NCBI GenBank assembly: GCA_900708905.1 | Contig: CAADRB010000001.1 | Coordinates: 812,004 to 876,003, forward strand | Direction of reading: 5' to 3' | Length of the DNA stretch: 64,000 nt | Origin: Hymenolepis diminuta | Lineage: Eukaryota > Platyhelminthes > Cestoda > Cyclophyllidea > Hymenolepididae | Shown here: positions 11,958 through 25,157 of the stretch, in pieces | Numbering within the stretch: position 1 is the stretch's first letter | Layout: each line of letters opens with the position of its first letter | Made by a program: the position numbers and the translations under genes | The notes under the pieces: generated by a model | The model's input: the letters and a program-made list of their open reading frames with translations, nothing else | Told to the model about the DNA's origin: nothing | The model's database searches: none

Positions 11958-13549
11958 GATTATGAGCAGTACAACTAACCGAGGATTGGTAACTGACCGA
12001 CATTTAAACAATGTTAGAGAATATTTATATATTACTTACAATATAATGTAAATCACATTATTTTAAAGAAAAAAACCTTTGTTCCTTTATCATGTATTAA
12101 TTCAAATAAAATATAAGGCAAATTGGAGTGGTCATGATTTCAAAAATGCCACTTTCAAGGTGACTTATTGGTTTCGAAATGCAACTATTCAACCTTTTTC
12201 CTTATGCATATGTAGTTTTCAACAAGTATGGAAATCGTGAATAATCATCCACCTATACTAATGCACCCGACGGTAATAATTGCGCCATTAAGCCATGCCT
12301 AAAATTTTAATGTGCAATAGCACGTAGGAAATGAAACTTCTTCTTTTACATTATCACAACATTTCAATTGCAATTTTGGCATTGCTTATATATTACTCAA
12401 GCTTACGGATGTTATGGAATGACAGAAGAGGCATAGAATTTATCAGATTAGAGGATACAACATTCTTTCTAATAATACTCTCACTAAAGAAAGGGAAGGA
12501 AGAAGAGATCGAATGTAGAAAAAAGTATATTGAAAGATGAAATGGGATAGAACTGACAACATTGTGTTCAGATTACTTTCAAACTGTTCAGCCTATTGAA
12601 AATTTGAAATGGAAAATTCGATTATTCTGGCCTTTTTCGTTATTAACAATTTTCGTACCACTATATTATGAGATTCATTGCGGTTTTCAATAGCAATAGA
12701 AGTTGTTCGTTTTTGAAGCAAAATTCACGATTTATTCATTTTATTGGAACAATTGGTATAGAAAATTTATACACCAAACCATTAGGAGAATAAATTATCC
12801 TCGATTCTCAGTGGGTGCTATAAAATCGATTAATTCCCTATTTCCCATTTTAAAGTAGGGAGTTAAACACAAATTTCAAACACATTGAAAACAGTTGCTT
12901 TAAAATTGCCTATATTACCGAGAAATATTCCTGCAATCGTTAAACATTGAACATTATTTATATCCTCTAGTCTAATATAAACAGCAGAGCAATCTGAAGA
13001 GAAATAAATCCGCAGTTTGATTTAAATTTTAGCGGTGATACTTCTTCATATAGCAAAGATGTCAAAATATCATTTAGTTAATGATTATCATGACTCTTGT
13101 GAGATTTTAATTCAATGCAATTTCCGTCAAAAATAGATTTGGTAAATATATTTTAGCCATTGATTAAATTTCAAAATATCATTACTTAACTTTAAGTTAA
13201 GAGCTCAAACCCATTTACCCCAGTTTCAATCAAGTCTGATTCGACAGAGCAGAAAGTAGAGTAAGACCTGCCCTACTAACTATATATTTCACACATTTGA
13301 TTTCAGTCAGAAAACTGTGGTAGTAGAGATTAATTAACAAGAAATCGCTAGCAGTAAAAATCGTTAACATTTAATTCTTAATTTAAAAGTAAATGAATAT
13401 AAAACTTAACAATTTTAAATCATACCGAACTCTCCAATTTAGCTAGGTTTGGCATTCCGTTATCTTCCAAACTGACGAATAGCATAGCAATAAACTGACC
13501 TTGTAAATTACCACTTATAAGAAGAGATCGGCATGTGCAGTAACGTGTA
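11958..13549. promoter_or_regulatory. Shared upstream region between divergent SOD and ribonuclease Z genes
   Basis: 1.6 kb separate the two start codons, which face away from each other, so this stretch must hold both promoters. I see no unmistakable core element. An acceptor-like tgtgcag lies 10 nt before the ribonuclease Z ATG and an acceptor-like cggttag lies about 20 nt before the SOD ATG; these could be spliced-leader addition sites. An open frame at 12331-12540 is short and not convincing. Confidence 0.5.
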
Positions 13550-16500
13550 ATGAATTTGGTGCGTTCGCTACTGAGATACAGGTCTTACCGTTGTTTACTA
13601 ATGGCACCATCTTCCCGAATTTACGTTGCTGTTGTTGGAACAGGATCCCCGGGATCTCCTAAGAGTGTTCTTTTGTGTACAGATAAAACACGTTATTTAA
13701 TTAATTGCGGCGAGGGGACACAACGAATACTAACTGAGCACAAGTAAAACGAATATTCTGATGGTGAATTTTACTAATATAGATCGAAAGCTTCCAAGAT
13801 CCAGCATGTTTTCTTTACACGAATGTCTTGGAGACATTTATCCGGACTTCTTGGAATCGGGCTGACTGTCAAAACTGCTGGTGTAAAACAACTTTTTGTT
13901 CATGGTCCACCATCAATTGTACGTACTATGTTATCTCTTTTCTGTTTTGCAAATACTTTCTTTTTGCTTATTTTCCTTTTTATTTAGATACAATTAATGA
14001 GATTAACTCGGCATTTTGCTGATGCCTCAACGTCAGAAATTGGTTAGTTCCATTAACGCCATTCCAGTTGTGCTTTCTATTCTTTATTACGTCTTTTTAT
14101 TATGTTTAGTACAAAGTAACATTTTACAGACCCCCCTCATTGATGATGACTTTCGAATTATGGCGTTTGAGTTGAATGTCGAAGAAACTGAACCATGTTC
14201 GTTTTCACTATTTATCAATTCTTGCTGTATTTATTACATATGCATGACTTATTTAATCTTTTGTAGGTGCAAAATGCAGTCGAACAGAGGAGCCGGTTAA
14301 TCCTCAACCGGTTTATGCCTATTTATTTCAGGTTTGCTTTTATATTGCAATGTCTTATTTTCCTTAAATATTAAGTGTTTGAAACAAAATAGAAAGTTGG
14401 ATCCGACTAAATGCGTTGCTTGTGGAATACCCAAGTGAGTTTGCATTGATTCGCTTTTATAATTTTCATTCGGGTTTTAATTTTTTTATATATGAAATAG
14501 TCTCTTCGTCCCATTCAATGTTAGAATTAATGTCCTTGTCTATATTTTAATGTGTAACTCCGGCATTATTGCGTTTCTCTGCCGACTGGGTGTTGATCTA
14601 GTTAGTTTTTGTATTTCTTACCCAACAATGTATCTTAGGTAAAAGGAGTATATAATAGTGTAATTCAAGTTCTTGAATGACGTTATACTTGAACTGTGTT
14701 GTTCCATGGATTTTTCAATTGATTAATGCTATAAAATATCCGCGAATTCTTAAATGCCATGCTGCAAATTACAATCGGATTTATTCACATATATATTTCT
14801 GCTTTTCGGTTGATCGTTCAAAGCACTACATTAGTCTACTAGTATTAGAATCTCATATACAGATTCTCCCTGAATATGTCCTATTTTAGCCTTTTGTCCT
14901 GGTTTACGGCCTGTGAATGGGCACATTCATTGTCGCTGTTTGCGTAGGAATTGTCTTTTGTTTCTTGGAAGTAAGTCAGGGTTTTGTCATCAACTGAACG
15001 GGAAAACTAAAAGAATTTGTTGGGCAATGCGGGTTCTAAATCTATTAATTCAAACGCAATAGTTGAATTAACGTTGACGATGCTCTCATTTAGGAAGTAT
15101 TGAAGAACGATTATCTTAAGAATTAGAAGTTACATATGATTAGTACATCCTGCGAACTAATCTCTAACATCCTGCTAGCTGGAATGCTCATGTCCCTCAT
15201 TCCAGGTTGCTAACTTGCCAGTTCCATTGGAATCAAAGTTAGAAAACAGAAGTGTAACTGAATTAGTCGATTAAAGTTAGGTACATATAAAACTTTTTTG
15301 AGGGCTTTTTCGCATAGTTTTATAGACAGCTCGTAGGCAATGGTGGGTTTTCTAAGACATCTTCTGTGCCCCAAATTTAAGATAGAATATAAAAGTCTTA
15401 TCAGTCCGAGAGACTGCAGCAAACATAATGAATGAGTTAATAAATGCAGTTAAGACTTTCTGACTGCAATTTACTCCATAAGATTCTCATAAATTTTGCC
15501 GTTTTCATTATTTTCAATTTTCCAGTGAAGTTATGTGTTCTCCGAAAATACGTCAGCTTATAGAGGGACAACCCCTAGTTTTGGAGGATGGTAAATTGGT
15601 ACGTTTTTTTTTCATTTCATCTTTTGTATTTATAAGCTTTCGAACGCTCAATTTATTTGTTGTTGATTTTTTATCTTTCAGATTTCACCCAGTGATGTAA
15701 CCTCAGAGCCAATTACACCCAGAAATATTCTCGGTAAATTTATTTAAGTAACTATTAGACCTGTTTTCACTGGCTTTAGTTAATTACACCTGCTATTTAT
15801 CTCGCCAATCTAATTTATCAGGGTCCCTCAGTTAAGAAGTTCTGTACCAGATTCAACTACAATGTCTTTATTGAATGTAGTAGACCTTTAAAGAATATCA
15901 GAAATGCCTCAAGAAATATTCGTAACTATCAAGTGCTTATTTTATATTCCCTTCTTGTAAACTATTTCTCACCTAAAATCCAGATGAGCTGTAAACTGTA
16001 GACTCCATTAATGCGTCTAATGGTATAATGTGGTGTGATCAAGATAATAACTATATGTAACTTAAACTACATGATTCCGGTTTATAGAATGAAAGCTATC
16101 GGTATTTAGCATTAACATCAAATTTCCCATTTTTTAAAGTCAAAATGGAACTAATCGAACAGATAGTGTACCATTGTCATAAGCCTTTTCATTTCATACA
16201 TAACTTTGTCTAGAAAACTAATTTCTATCCTTTTATATCGCTATTTCTAGTTGCTCATATCGGTAGAAGAATGAAACTAACCGTTTTCTCTGTTTTTGTT
16301 AATTTTTCTGCTAGTTCTTGAGTGTCCTCATGAGTCCTATATTTCACGCTTTCTGCAGGCCAGCAGCATCTTTGACGCCATTGAATCTTTTCAGGAATCC
16401 ACTGATAACGTACGCGGCACTGTCCCTGGCATTGATTTGGTCATTCATATGGTCCCTGAGGGCCTTTTTGAATCTCCTCAATATCAGGCTCTCGTAACTC

Positions 16501-19500
16501 GGTTTGTTATTGATTTTTTCCCTATCTCATAATGTTTTCCATAGTTTTCAAATTTGGTTCATTTTTTCATACAATTTGTGCACGTGCTACTAATATGATT
16601 TAAGTAGCAGATCATTCGAATTAAATTTTGATTCCATTACCCACTGAATTAATTATTGCACTAGTATTACTGACTTAGATAACTTTCTACATTACTGCCT
16701 ACTGATTTGACGAGCTTAAGTTCCAGATTTCGAAAGATATTTATCGTTTAGTTACTAGCACTGACACCGGTTTCAATGAGTACATCAATGCTCTAGTGAA
16801 CTCATACATTGGGCAGCTAGGCTTACCACTGTGTCATTTTAGGGATCCAAGCAATAACTCCATTTCTAGTGGATATTAACATTCAGTAGGTATCAAATTA
16901 GTGATTAGTTGTCATAGGATTTGACTATTCCACTTTTACATGAGGTTTTTTCATTTGTTATGTTAATTTTATATTTCTCATCAGAGAATTCGAAACCTTC
17001 TGTCCATTCATGCTTTAAGACGCTGAAACCTATATAGCTAATCAAATAAGTAGCGGTCTATCTAATGAACAAAAATCTCTTCTACTTGTCAGTTAGATAG
17101 AGCTTATTGATTGACCCTGTTCTTGGTCTTTTTTCTATTAATATTCACGGGTAAAAGTTCCTATTTTTTATCAAACCCATAGAGGAAAGCGTTTCCCAAT
17201 ACTCATTCTGAGCGGTGAGTTAGTATAATGGAGTCTTCCTGGTAAGAAATTCGATTTGTCACCTCTATTAGCGGTTGGCCACACCGTTCATTGGATGTGC
17301 ATCAATGGGGGTCGAATCCATAATATCAGTCTCTATAGACAAGTACGTTTATCGCTACATCACCGGAGCACGATGAATGTGTTATCCAGAAAGCTCCAAG
17401 TATTATACTTGCCAAATTAGCATATTTAATCTCTCCCTGATTCTTATTTTGGGTGCGCCTTTCTACTCATTAATCTTTCATTGGATTGCTTAATACGTTG
17501 GGTATCTCAGTCAGTTCCAAGACACGATAATGGAATACCGCAGCAACACTTTGATTTGAACGTAATAGAAAACCGACAAAACAAATCTTATCGCAAAAGT
17601 GTTTATTTTTTGTCTAGGGATGAGCAATTCCAGAAGGTTGTCTCTAGTTTGCCCATCACCCTTATCAGCATTTGGGCTTTGGGCAGCTTGAAAGTTATTT
17701 GAATCTAAAAGTGTTATCATTCCGGCGGTATTTTGATATCCCAACATCAGCAACATGGAGACAACTTGTCTTCTTAACTTCCTCTCTCCAGTCTAAATCA
17801 ACTACAGTCTAGTGACATCTAGTGGGAAGATAGATCATAACAACATAACCAGACGTCCTAACATTGCAGCAGCAAGGAAAAGCACACTTTAAAAAGGAAA
17901 ACTCATCTAACTTATATGGTTGAATGGTGACAATCAAGGCTGTCCTTTTCTCATTCGTAAGCCTATGTTCCTTTTCATTAGCCTCAACCAATACAGTCAA
18001 AAGACAGAGTCAACGGATGGGGATGGACCGCAGGAGCAATCTGGCAAAGATGGTCTTCATCATCTTGTACTTGATGGTTCCAACTGTCGACCTGCATGCT
18101 CTCCTGTCACCGGTATTTTCAGTCAATCTGCCGTCCTTAACACCTACTTTGACCCGCAGGTCTATCCCAAGCTTGATGCCCTTCGTTCATCCAAGGTTTG
18201 TACATTTCGCTGGTTTTACAAAGGAAATGATGGCTTATTATTCTTATGCGCTTTCCTCATATCCATTCTCACTTTTAATGTAGTCCATTAAATCAAGAGG
18301 CCTTATCTAAGATAATATTTAGGAAGGAGGTATATTGCTTTATACTAAACATTTATTGAGGTAGAAGAAGCGGATTGCGCAATTAGGAATTTCGGTTCTA
18401 AAGTAAAAAATATCTACAAAACTCAAGATGTGATCTGTGCCACTTTGTCCTTGCGGTCTTCATAGTTTACGAATTTGAGAGTGTTTCATTCGATTAACAC
18501 TCAATTTTAATGGCCTCTGGGTGACAGCTTCACTAAAGCTTTCTATTAGAAGGCGTTTTCGAAATTCTGCATTTCACAAACTAGTTCACATTTATTTGAT
18601 TGCAAAAGATGCTATTCACCAGGAACTGACCAAGAATAAGAGATTTCGTTGTGGCGCTACTTCCACCTTTATAGTTATAGACGTGTCTGCTGATGTAGGC
18701 TAAGATTTGCGGCTAATAATAGACTTATTCACCAATCGCTTATACCAAATGATCAGATATATAACCGTTTACCAGTAAAGATAGTGTACAATATACTAAT
18801 CGGACAAGCGGAAGCTTAGCTACAGTAGAGGGGAAATAGTTTTGTGAAGGGGTAGGGGAATAATTCTTCTCAGAACATATGCTGCTTTTTCAAATGATCT
18901 TTTGAAGGGACACTAAATTTGATATCAACACTGAGAATGACATTCTGAGATGTGTTGCTCTATATAAAACAATTAGAAATCAGACACTGGAATTCCTTTT
19001 TGATCATGGTGGCTGAGGAACAGTGATTCTGTCGATAGTGTAAGAGCATTGTTTTCTTTTTGGCAAACATTCGCATACAGTTGGGAACTTCACATTTCGC
19101 TATTTTCGTTCAAATTCCCTTACAATGGGATTTAGACCGGAATTGGCGTCGTTGGCTGCTTTAGCTATGACAGCCCAGTCAAACCGAAGACTTCCTTGGC
19201 ATTCTAATCAATCTGCCTTAACCATGGCTTTATGTAAGTTTTCTTTTTAATTCTCTTTGAAGTCTGATAACTCAAAAGAAGTTTTAGGATAAGATAACTG
19301 GGAGAACTTCATATCCACCCAAAGGCAAAGCTTGACTGTAGGATTTCCCAAAGGAATCCGCTGAGCTAGCTCTTCACAGGTCATGGCTCTGTGAGAGCGT
19401 AATCCTAAGATCAGCCTCCTTGCAGTATTGAGAAGAGTCTTAAGTCTGTTATTACCAAGTTCCCTTAGTACTATTGTGGAAAGGTAATAATAGATAAGCC

Positions 19501-22500
19501 TTGCTTGTAATTTTACAGCTTCAGGGGCTATTTCATCTGCATTAATTTGCGACCCAAGATATATAAAGAAGTTTGCTTTTTGACAACTGTTCCCAGCAGG
19601 TAGCAATTCTGTAGCATACATCCACGCAGTATCAGTAGCCATTTGCATATCTAACTTAGCTAGAAATTCGCATGAGTTTATCTAACAACACTAAAATGAC
19701 TAGCAATCATCCATATGTCATCAGCATACTCAATATGCCCAATAGCTCAAATCTTTCCCCTGTTCGACCCTCAGCTTCAATTTGAGATGGTAAAGTTACA
19801 ATAGACCTCTTTCGGAATAAGTTGAAGGTAAGGTTGAAGGGCAAAGATCCTTATTTTGTACCTTGTCGGACTCCCCATTGCAATAAAAGATATTTATTGA
19901 GCTCTGGAACATTGTATAAAATGTCAAGAGATTACTAGACGAGCAGACTTTGAGGGCCAACAAATATCTTTGTATGACCAGATACACCATTTCTTCTAGA
20001 AGTGACGCTAAGAGCAAATGTGATTTTAACTTAGTGGAGTTACCCATAGTTCTCGCAATATGAACTCTCATGATATTTTGTACCTAATGGGTTGATTGAC
20101 CCTATCAAGTCTTTGTAAGTAAAACTATCCCTGAATGTACTGTATACGTAGCGTTTCTGTACGCGTTTGGGCAGCTTCTCAGTTTATTGTTTGTAAACGG
20201 TCTGAAACCCTCATATATAATCTCAAATCTACGTAATTAGATAGCTTATCAACGCTGAGTTTTCACCATCTTGGTGACTGACATTAGTGACAACGGTATT
20301 CAGCTTTCTTGAGCGTCTACGTACTGTTTTATTCTCTTTTTTATGCAAAAAGCCCTAATAAATTAATTAAAAGTACTTTCTTCCTTCCAATAGAGACCAG
20401 ATCTTTCAAGAATCGAGCCCTTTTCGAAGGTTGTATATGCCGAGCCAATGTTAAGGTACAACATTCGTCCACATTCTGGATTTAGCAGGTATGGTTAAGT
20501 TGGTTTAAACTATCCTTTGAAGGAGATATCTTCACTGTTACACTTTCCTAGTGAGACCTGTATAGTGTTAGACGAACAGAAGTTGATTCAACAGTCCTTC
20601 GAGCCTCTCTACGTTACTGAAGATGAGGCAGCAGAGAAATGCAAAATAATGAGAGAAGAGGTCGAAACAGCTATTATTAAACGGTCCAAAGGTAATATAT
20701 CGTTCTTATTTGTGATTTTTTACTTATTTATATTAAGTAGAAATATTTTGCATCTTGTCGATTTCTTCGTTGTATTTTTTCAGATGCCGTGATATCGCCT
20801 CTGGATGGATTGGAGTGGCCAGAATTCACTTTCCTTGGAACGGCTTCATCTTCGCCTAGCAAGTATCGAAATATAAGTGCTATTTTAGTTCGTTTGAGGT
20901 AAACTTACCATTTTTTTACTATAAATCTAAATTTGTTTACTTTCTATTTTTGGAGAGAGCTGTAACCTTTTCAGCATTTTTCGCCAAGTAATGAATGCTG
21001 GAGAAATTTTATTCGAATCTAAGGTATCCGAGTTTAACCAGCTCTAAAATTCACGTTCTATAAGCCCAAACAATCTAGTCTTGAAATAGAGGGAAGTGAA
21101 ATTACTCGTTAGTCTCTCAATTTGAGCGTTTCCGAAGACCTTATATCACGCTGGTTGAGTCCTCAGCATTTCCATTTTGTATGACTTATGGTTGATATAG
21201 TATCTTTAGCTTAATGGCAAAGTAAGAGCTTAGAATGATGATTATATTTGGAATAGTTTTGACTTAAATTTTCGTAGTCGCCAGACCGATGTGTTTAATT
21301 TTTAATTTTTTTGAGGAGAAAATAAGTACCTCAAATTGATAGTTTTTGTTAGTTACTAAACTTGGCTTGAGCAGCTGAAAGATAATTTGGAATTGCTCTG
21401 ATGCGAAACTCCTATTCTACCATCCCTCTTGTTAACTCGAATTTATCAGTGCTGTTGACCATCTGCAACACTGGATTTCCACCGATTCCTTAACCTTTAA
21501 CTTGATGGTCGTGCATATTGACTGCTGAGCCACGGTTGTTGTTAGTTTGTTTTTTTTTAATATTCGATAAATTTGTCTGTAAAATTAGTCTAAGCTACCA
21601 TTATGGGTCTAATCAAATTGTTATACCTTAAAACAACTATTTAAAATGAGGTATTTTGTGAGTGAGATGCAAATTTGAGAAATTGTGAAATTGTAATACA
21701 CCTTTTTTGTATGTAATAATTTGCAATTTCGGACTTTAACTCCAGACCCTTCAGACCTACCACCCACTTTTATATCATAACGAAATTCGTTTTTTTTCTA
21801 AATTATAGTCCAGACGATTGTATCCTGTTGGATTGTGCAGAAGGAACTCTCAATCAATTCTATTTTCTCTACGGAATCGAAGAGACTCATAGACTGTTGC
21901 GAGGTCTCAAACTCATTCTTATTACACATATGCACGCTGATCATCATGGAGTAAGTTATCAGAAATAGATTCCCCTTTTCATTAAACTGTTTTACTGTCA
22001 ATCTTTTCCTTTCGCCTAAGGGTGTGTTGACTGTAGCCCGTAAGGTACATGAACTAACCCACAACACAGAAGGCTTGGCTGTGCTAGCACCTACCCCATT
22101 CTGGCGATGGGTGAGCAACTACTCAGAGCTGTTTAACTCCTGCTCATCAACAAAACACGTTCGTCTCTTCTGTATTGATCGTGTCTATGAAGATCCTGTG
22201 TCCACTTCTGCACCATCAGTTAGTGAAATGGATGCACCAAGTGCTAAGGTGAATCCTGTCTGGCAGTTGAAACAATCTGTCGGTTGTGTGACAGCTTGGA
22301 GTAGCCTTCTTTCTCAGTTGAAACTCAAGGTGGATCCAGTTAAAGTGCCACATACCGGTACCTCTTGGGGATATGTTATATCTAGATCTAAAGATGGTGA
22401 TGGTGATGATGGAACATTTTGGAAGGTGGTCTATTCTGGAGATACTCCTCCGTGTTCACAGCTAGCTGAGGCGGGAAGCGACTGCGATCTACTTATACAT

Positions 22501-25133
22501 GAGGCGACGATGGGTGATGGATACGAGGAACAGGCAGTTAAGGCTCGGCATAGGTAAGTACATGAAGATAACATACCATGCATTATTGGGCAACTCAGTA
22601 GTTATTTACTCCATATTTGATCATAAAGTAGCCCTAATCCCGTTAGTTAAGCTATTTTAAAAGAACGATCAAATCAGGCTATACGTTACTTTGTCGAAGT
22701 ATTGATCTTCCCAAGACCTATCAGGATACAACAGCCGTTCCCATATCAGAAGATCAAACACTGAGTTGGACTACGGGTGTATTGGTCAACCGTAAAGTAA
22801 GGAGAGGAAAAGTGGGAGGAATTGGGATTTGGGATGAACAAGCATTAATCCTGGTTGATGAGAATCCGGGTTGTTTTAAACAAGTTACGTTGAGAGAGTT
22901 TTTTGGAAGCGTCGTCGTTAAGACACATCATATAAAGTAGCCAAGTCGGCCCGACCACAATCCTTCGCCATCAGCGAGAGACATAATGTCCAATTTATGT
23001 TCTAATCTAGCTAATGGCTACACTGACCTCCCAGGTTTGTCTTCCCCATCGGTTCACTCTACGTGCAGGCGTGTTTGCTTCCTATTGGGAAGCTAGGTTG
23101 TGGGCCTAATGATTTTGCATATTTTGTTCCTCAGATGAGCAACCACTAAAAAAATCATCACTTGTCAATTAATACAGTACACTGTTGTGAGTCAAAGTGG
23201 TAGAACGGAGCACTAAGCGCATTCTGTGAGGACTAATCTCAACCAACTCCTGAGAGTGATAAGATAATCGGGTCGGTCATATATAACCTTGCACGATTGG
23301 GGTCTGGTTTGTTTAAGCTCTTCGTCAGAATATTTCAGGCTCAACTTTAACGAACTCTATTTTCAGGCATTTAAATTTGACTGTTAAGAATGTTTTTATT
23401 TGTAGTACAACTGGAGAGGCTATCCAAATTGGTCGGATGATGCGAGCGAAATTTATTCTTCTGACACACTTCTCCCAGCGCTTCTCTCGGCTGCCGAGTT
23501 TTGACACTTTCCAAGAGGATATCGCACCGGCATTCGATTTCATGCAGGTTGGCACTTTTGATATTAGTAAAATCACGTTTGGGCCTTCCATAACAAATGT
23601 TATCTTAGTGCGTATCAGTTAAGACTTTCTTTTGTTACCTGTGATGCCCACAGTTTTAAACTCCTAGTTAAAAGTATGATTCAATCTAGGGCCACTAATT
23701 ACCGATCCCAAGTACTCAAATTAGAAGACTGGGAAGAGAGTAGTACATCCCTTCAATGGGTACAGCAGCTTGTCTGTGTGAGGAGTCTACTTATGAGTCC
23801 ATAATGACTGTGCAGGCATGAATATCTAGAACATATTATAATTTCCATAGTATTACAAAGTCAATGAACGGTAGAAGGATCAGAAGCTATTGTGAGGCCT
23901 CTGTTCATGTTCGGTCATCATGATTTGGATCATTACAGTCATTCATCAGAGTCATCGAATGTGTACTAATAGGTCAAGACTCCTCAAACCTTAGCTTGAA
24001 ATCTTACGTGGAGTGCTTAACTTTTCATTTATTGAAGTGTACTAATAAGAGTGTAAGGTTGTTGATACGTTCCCATAGGAGAATCATTGGAACGGTATGG
24101 GAAGGGGTGTTTGGCAATTAGGTATATTTAGGGATATAATAATACGAGAACGCTGATTTTGAAACTTAGCGGAAATCTCCATTATAATACCAGCCAGGAA
24201 TGGAAAACGAATGTTAAATGTGTTTTGGAACAAAATTTGGTGCATGAAATTCGTAAAACTGTATCAAATTAAATGGAAAAGGGTAAAAAACGAAATGCTT
24301 CGAATGGAAGAATATGGAATAGAAAAATTAATAGGGGGGAAGGGCGATGTGACAAGGTCTTTTAATAGTCATTAAGTCCCCGTATCAGGATGTGGTTCTG
24401 TTATCTCAAGATAAATCCTTTTGCAAAGCTATGGATCTTCTGAAGACTACAATAAGAAAACGGACTTTCTCAAAACTCATAAGCTCGGAATTTGAGTCTG
24501 GATCACGGGTATGTTTGTACATCGACAAGAGAAAATGAAAGAAGAATTAGAAATTAGAAGACTACGCTGGAGTGTAAAAGGCGGGTAGATGAACTGGGTC
24601 ATATCGGAGCCGTAGCGAGTACAAATAATTAATCGATATCCAGTCCATTTTAAGAACGGGAAGAGATGTGATTTGACTACGATCCCATGGTTTTAGCATC
24701 TCAAAAGGGTCCGCAACCGTAATTGACCCCTTCGATCAGTAAATCTTTATTTGCTGCAGATAAATGGTAGTGAAATGCTGCTTAATAACATTGGATTTAT
24801 TAGTCAATACGGGAAGCCCAAACTCTTTTTAGTTGACATGCCATCAGGATTTTTTCTTTCTATTATAAATTGTAATTTCTATTTTAATTTTTCTAACGTG
24901 TTGTTGTTGCACTTCTAATAATGTAGGTAAAATTCAGAGATCTTTGGAAACTGCCATACTTCTTACCATATTATAAGTATGCGTTTGCAAAGCACTGGGA
25001 ATTGTTACAGAACCGAGCCGACGCCAATCAGCAAAAGAAGAAGCGAAATGAAGAGACTCTTCAGCAGACACGCAATGCTGTCTCTGATGCTCTTGGTGAT
25101 AGTTCCAAGAGGGAGAAACCTTCCTCGTCATAA
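13550..25133 (+). CDS. ELAC2: Ribonuclease Z, long form (tRNase Z-L, ELAC2)
   Basis: Seventeen exons join in phase to 824 residues, close to the human protein (826): 13550-13743, 13783-13918, 13988-14042, 14110-14196, 14267-14331, 14397-14434, 15526-15598, 15682-15733, 16315-16501, 17982-18195, 20394-20488, 20552-20691, 20784-20898, 21809-21950, 22021-22553, 23406-23547, 24927-25133. The enzyme cuts the 3' trailer from tRNA precursors. The N-terminal half is the inactive metallo-beta-lactamase-like domain (GTGSPGSPKS, NCGEGTQR, HVFFTRMSW without metal histidines). The C-terminal half is catalytic: FLGTA, the PSKYRN loop at about 470, the zinc motif HMHADHH at 524-530, VVYSGDT with Asp672, LLIHEAT with His691 and HFSQR with His730. 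The C-terminus is lysine-rich and charged. The first 17 residues (MNLVRSLLRYRSYRCLL) are basic with no acids, like a mitochondrial presequence, and Met18 could start a nuclear form. The acceptor before the 38-nt sixth exon is the weakest junction. Confidence 0.95.
18460..18625 (+). repeat. Short dispersed repeat H, copy 1 (ELAC2 intron)
   Basis: Contains gtttacgaatttgaga and, further on, gttttcgaaattctgcattt, followed by cacaaactagttcacattt. The same two blocks in the same order occur at 35648-35765. Spacing between blocks differs, so an insertion or deletion separates the copies. It lies in the 2.2 kb intron between ELAC2 exons 10 and 11. Confidence 0.5.
19247..20075 (-). mobile_element. Broken non-LTR retrotransposon (LINE) reverse transcriptase remnant
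   Basis: Read on the minus strand, pieces of a reverse transcriptase domain appear in family order. First comes a GVRQG-like stretch followed by a degraded LPFNL segment (near 19830-19870). Next is the catalytic YADD box (EYADDIWMIA, near 19700-19725). Last is a thumb-side segment FIYLGSQINADE and RLKTLLNTARRLILGLRSH in an open frame of 133 codons (19247-19648). Stops and frameshifts separate the blocks, so it is inactive. No endonuclease domain or poly-A tail is evident. It lies antisense within an ELAC2 intron. The order of motifs makes a LINE likely; the clade (RTE- or CR1-like) is not resolved. Confidence 0.72.
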
Positions 25134-25157
25134 TCACCTGTAGATTTGAGCCTGGTA
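25134..25157 (+). other. Start of the ELAC2 3' flank, cut by the assembly gap
   Basis: Only 24 bases follow the ELAC2 stop codon before the gap, so the 3' UTR and polyadenylation signal are not visible. Confidence 0.8.

Noticed and set aside
12331..12540. 69-codon frame between SOD and ELAC2
   Set aside because: Short, AT-driven, no splice or family support.
17210..17310. tRNA-like stretch (gttagtataatgg, later aattcgatt and ggtcgaatcc)
   Set aside because: The pieces resemble tRNA promoter boxes, but no acceptor stem or cloverleaf can be formed and it was not clearly shared with the other SINE-like fragments.
17481..17756. Overlapping open frames on both strands inside an ELAC2 intron
   Set aside because: No family resemblance. 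Exons 9 and 10 join in phase across this region and cover the expected domain sequence without a gap.
19081..19235. Possible extra ELAC2 exon with a good GTAAGT donor (reads GFRPELASLAALAM)
   Set aside because: Its required phases do not match exon 10 or exon 11, which already join directly in phase 0 and align with the family. It would need an unusual donor at 18203 and would break the next junction.
23548..23622. Read-through of ELAC2 exon 16 into a short tail with a stop
   Set aside because: The conserved continuation is encoded by the exon at 24927, which joins in phase after a GTTGGC donor and aligns with the family C-terminus.
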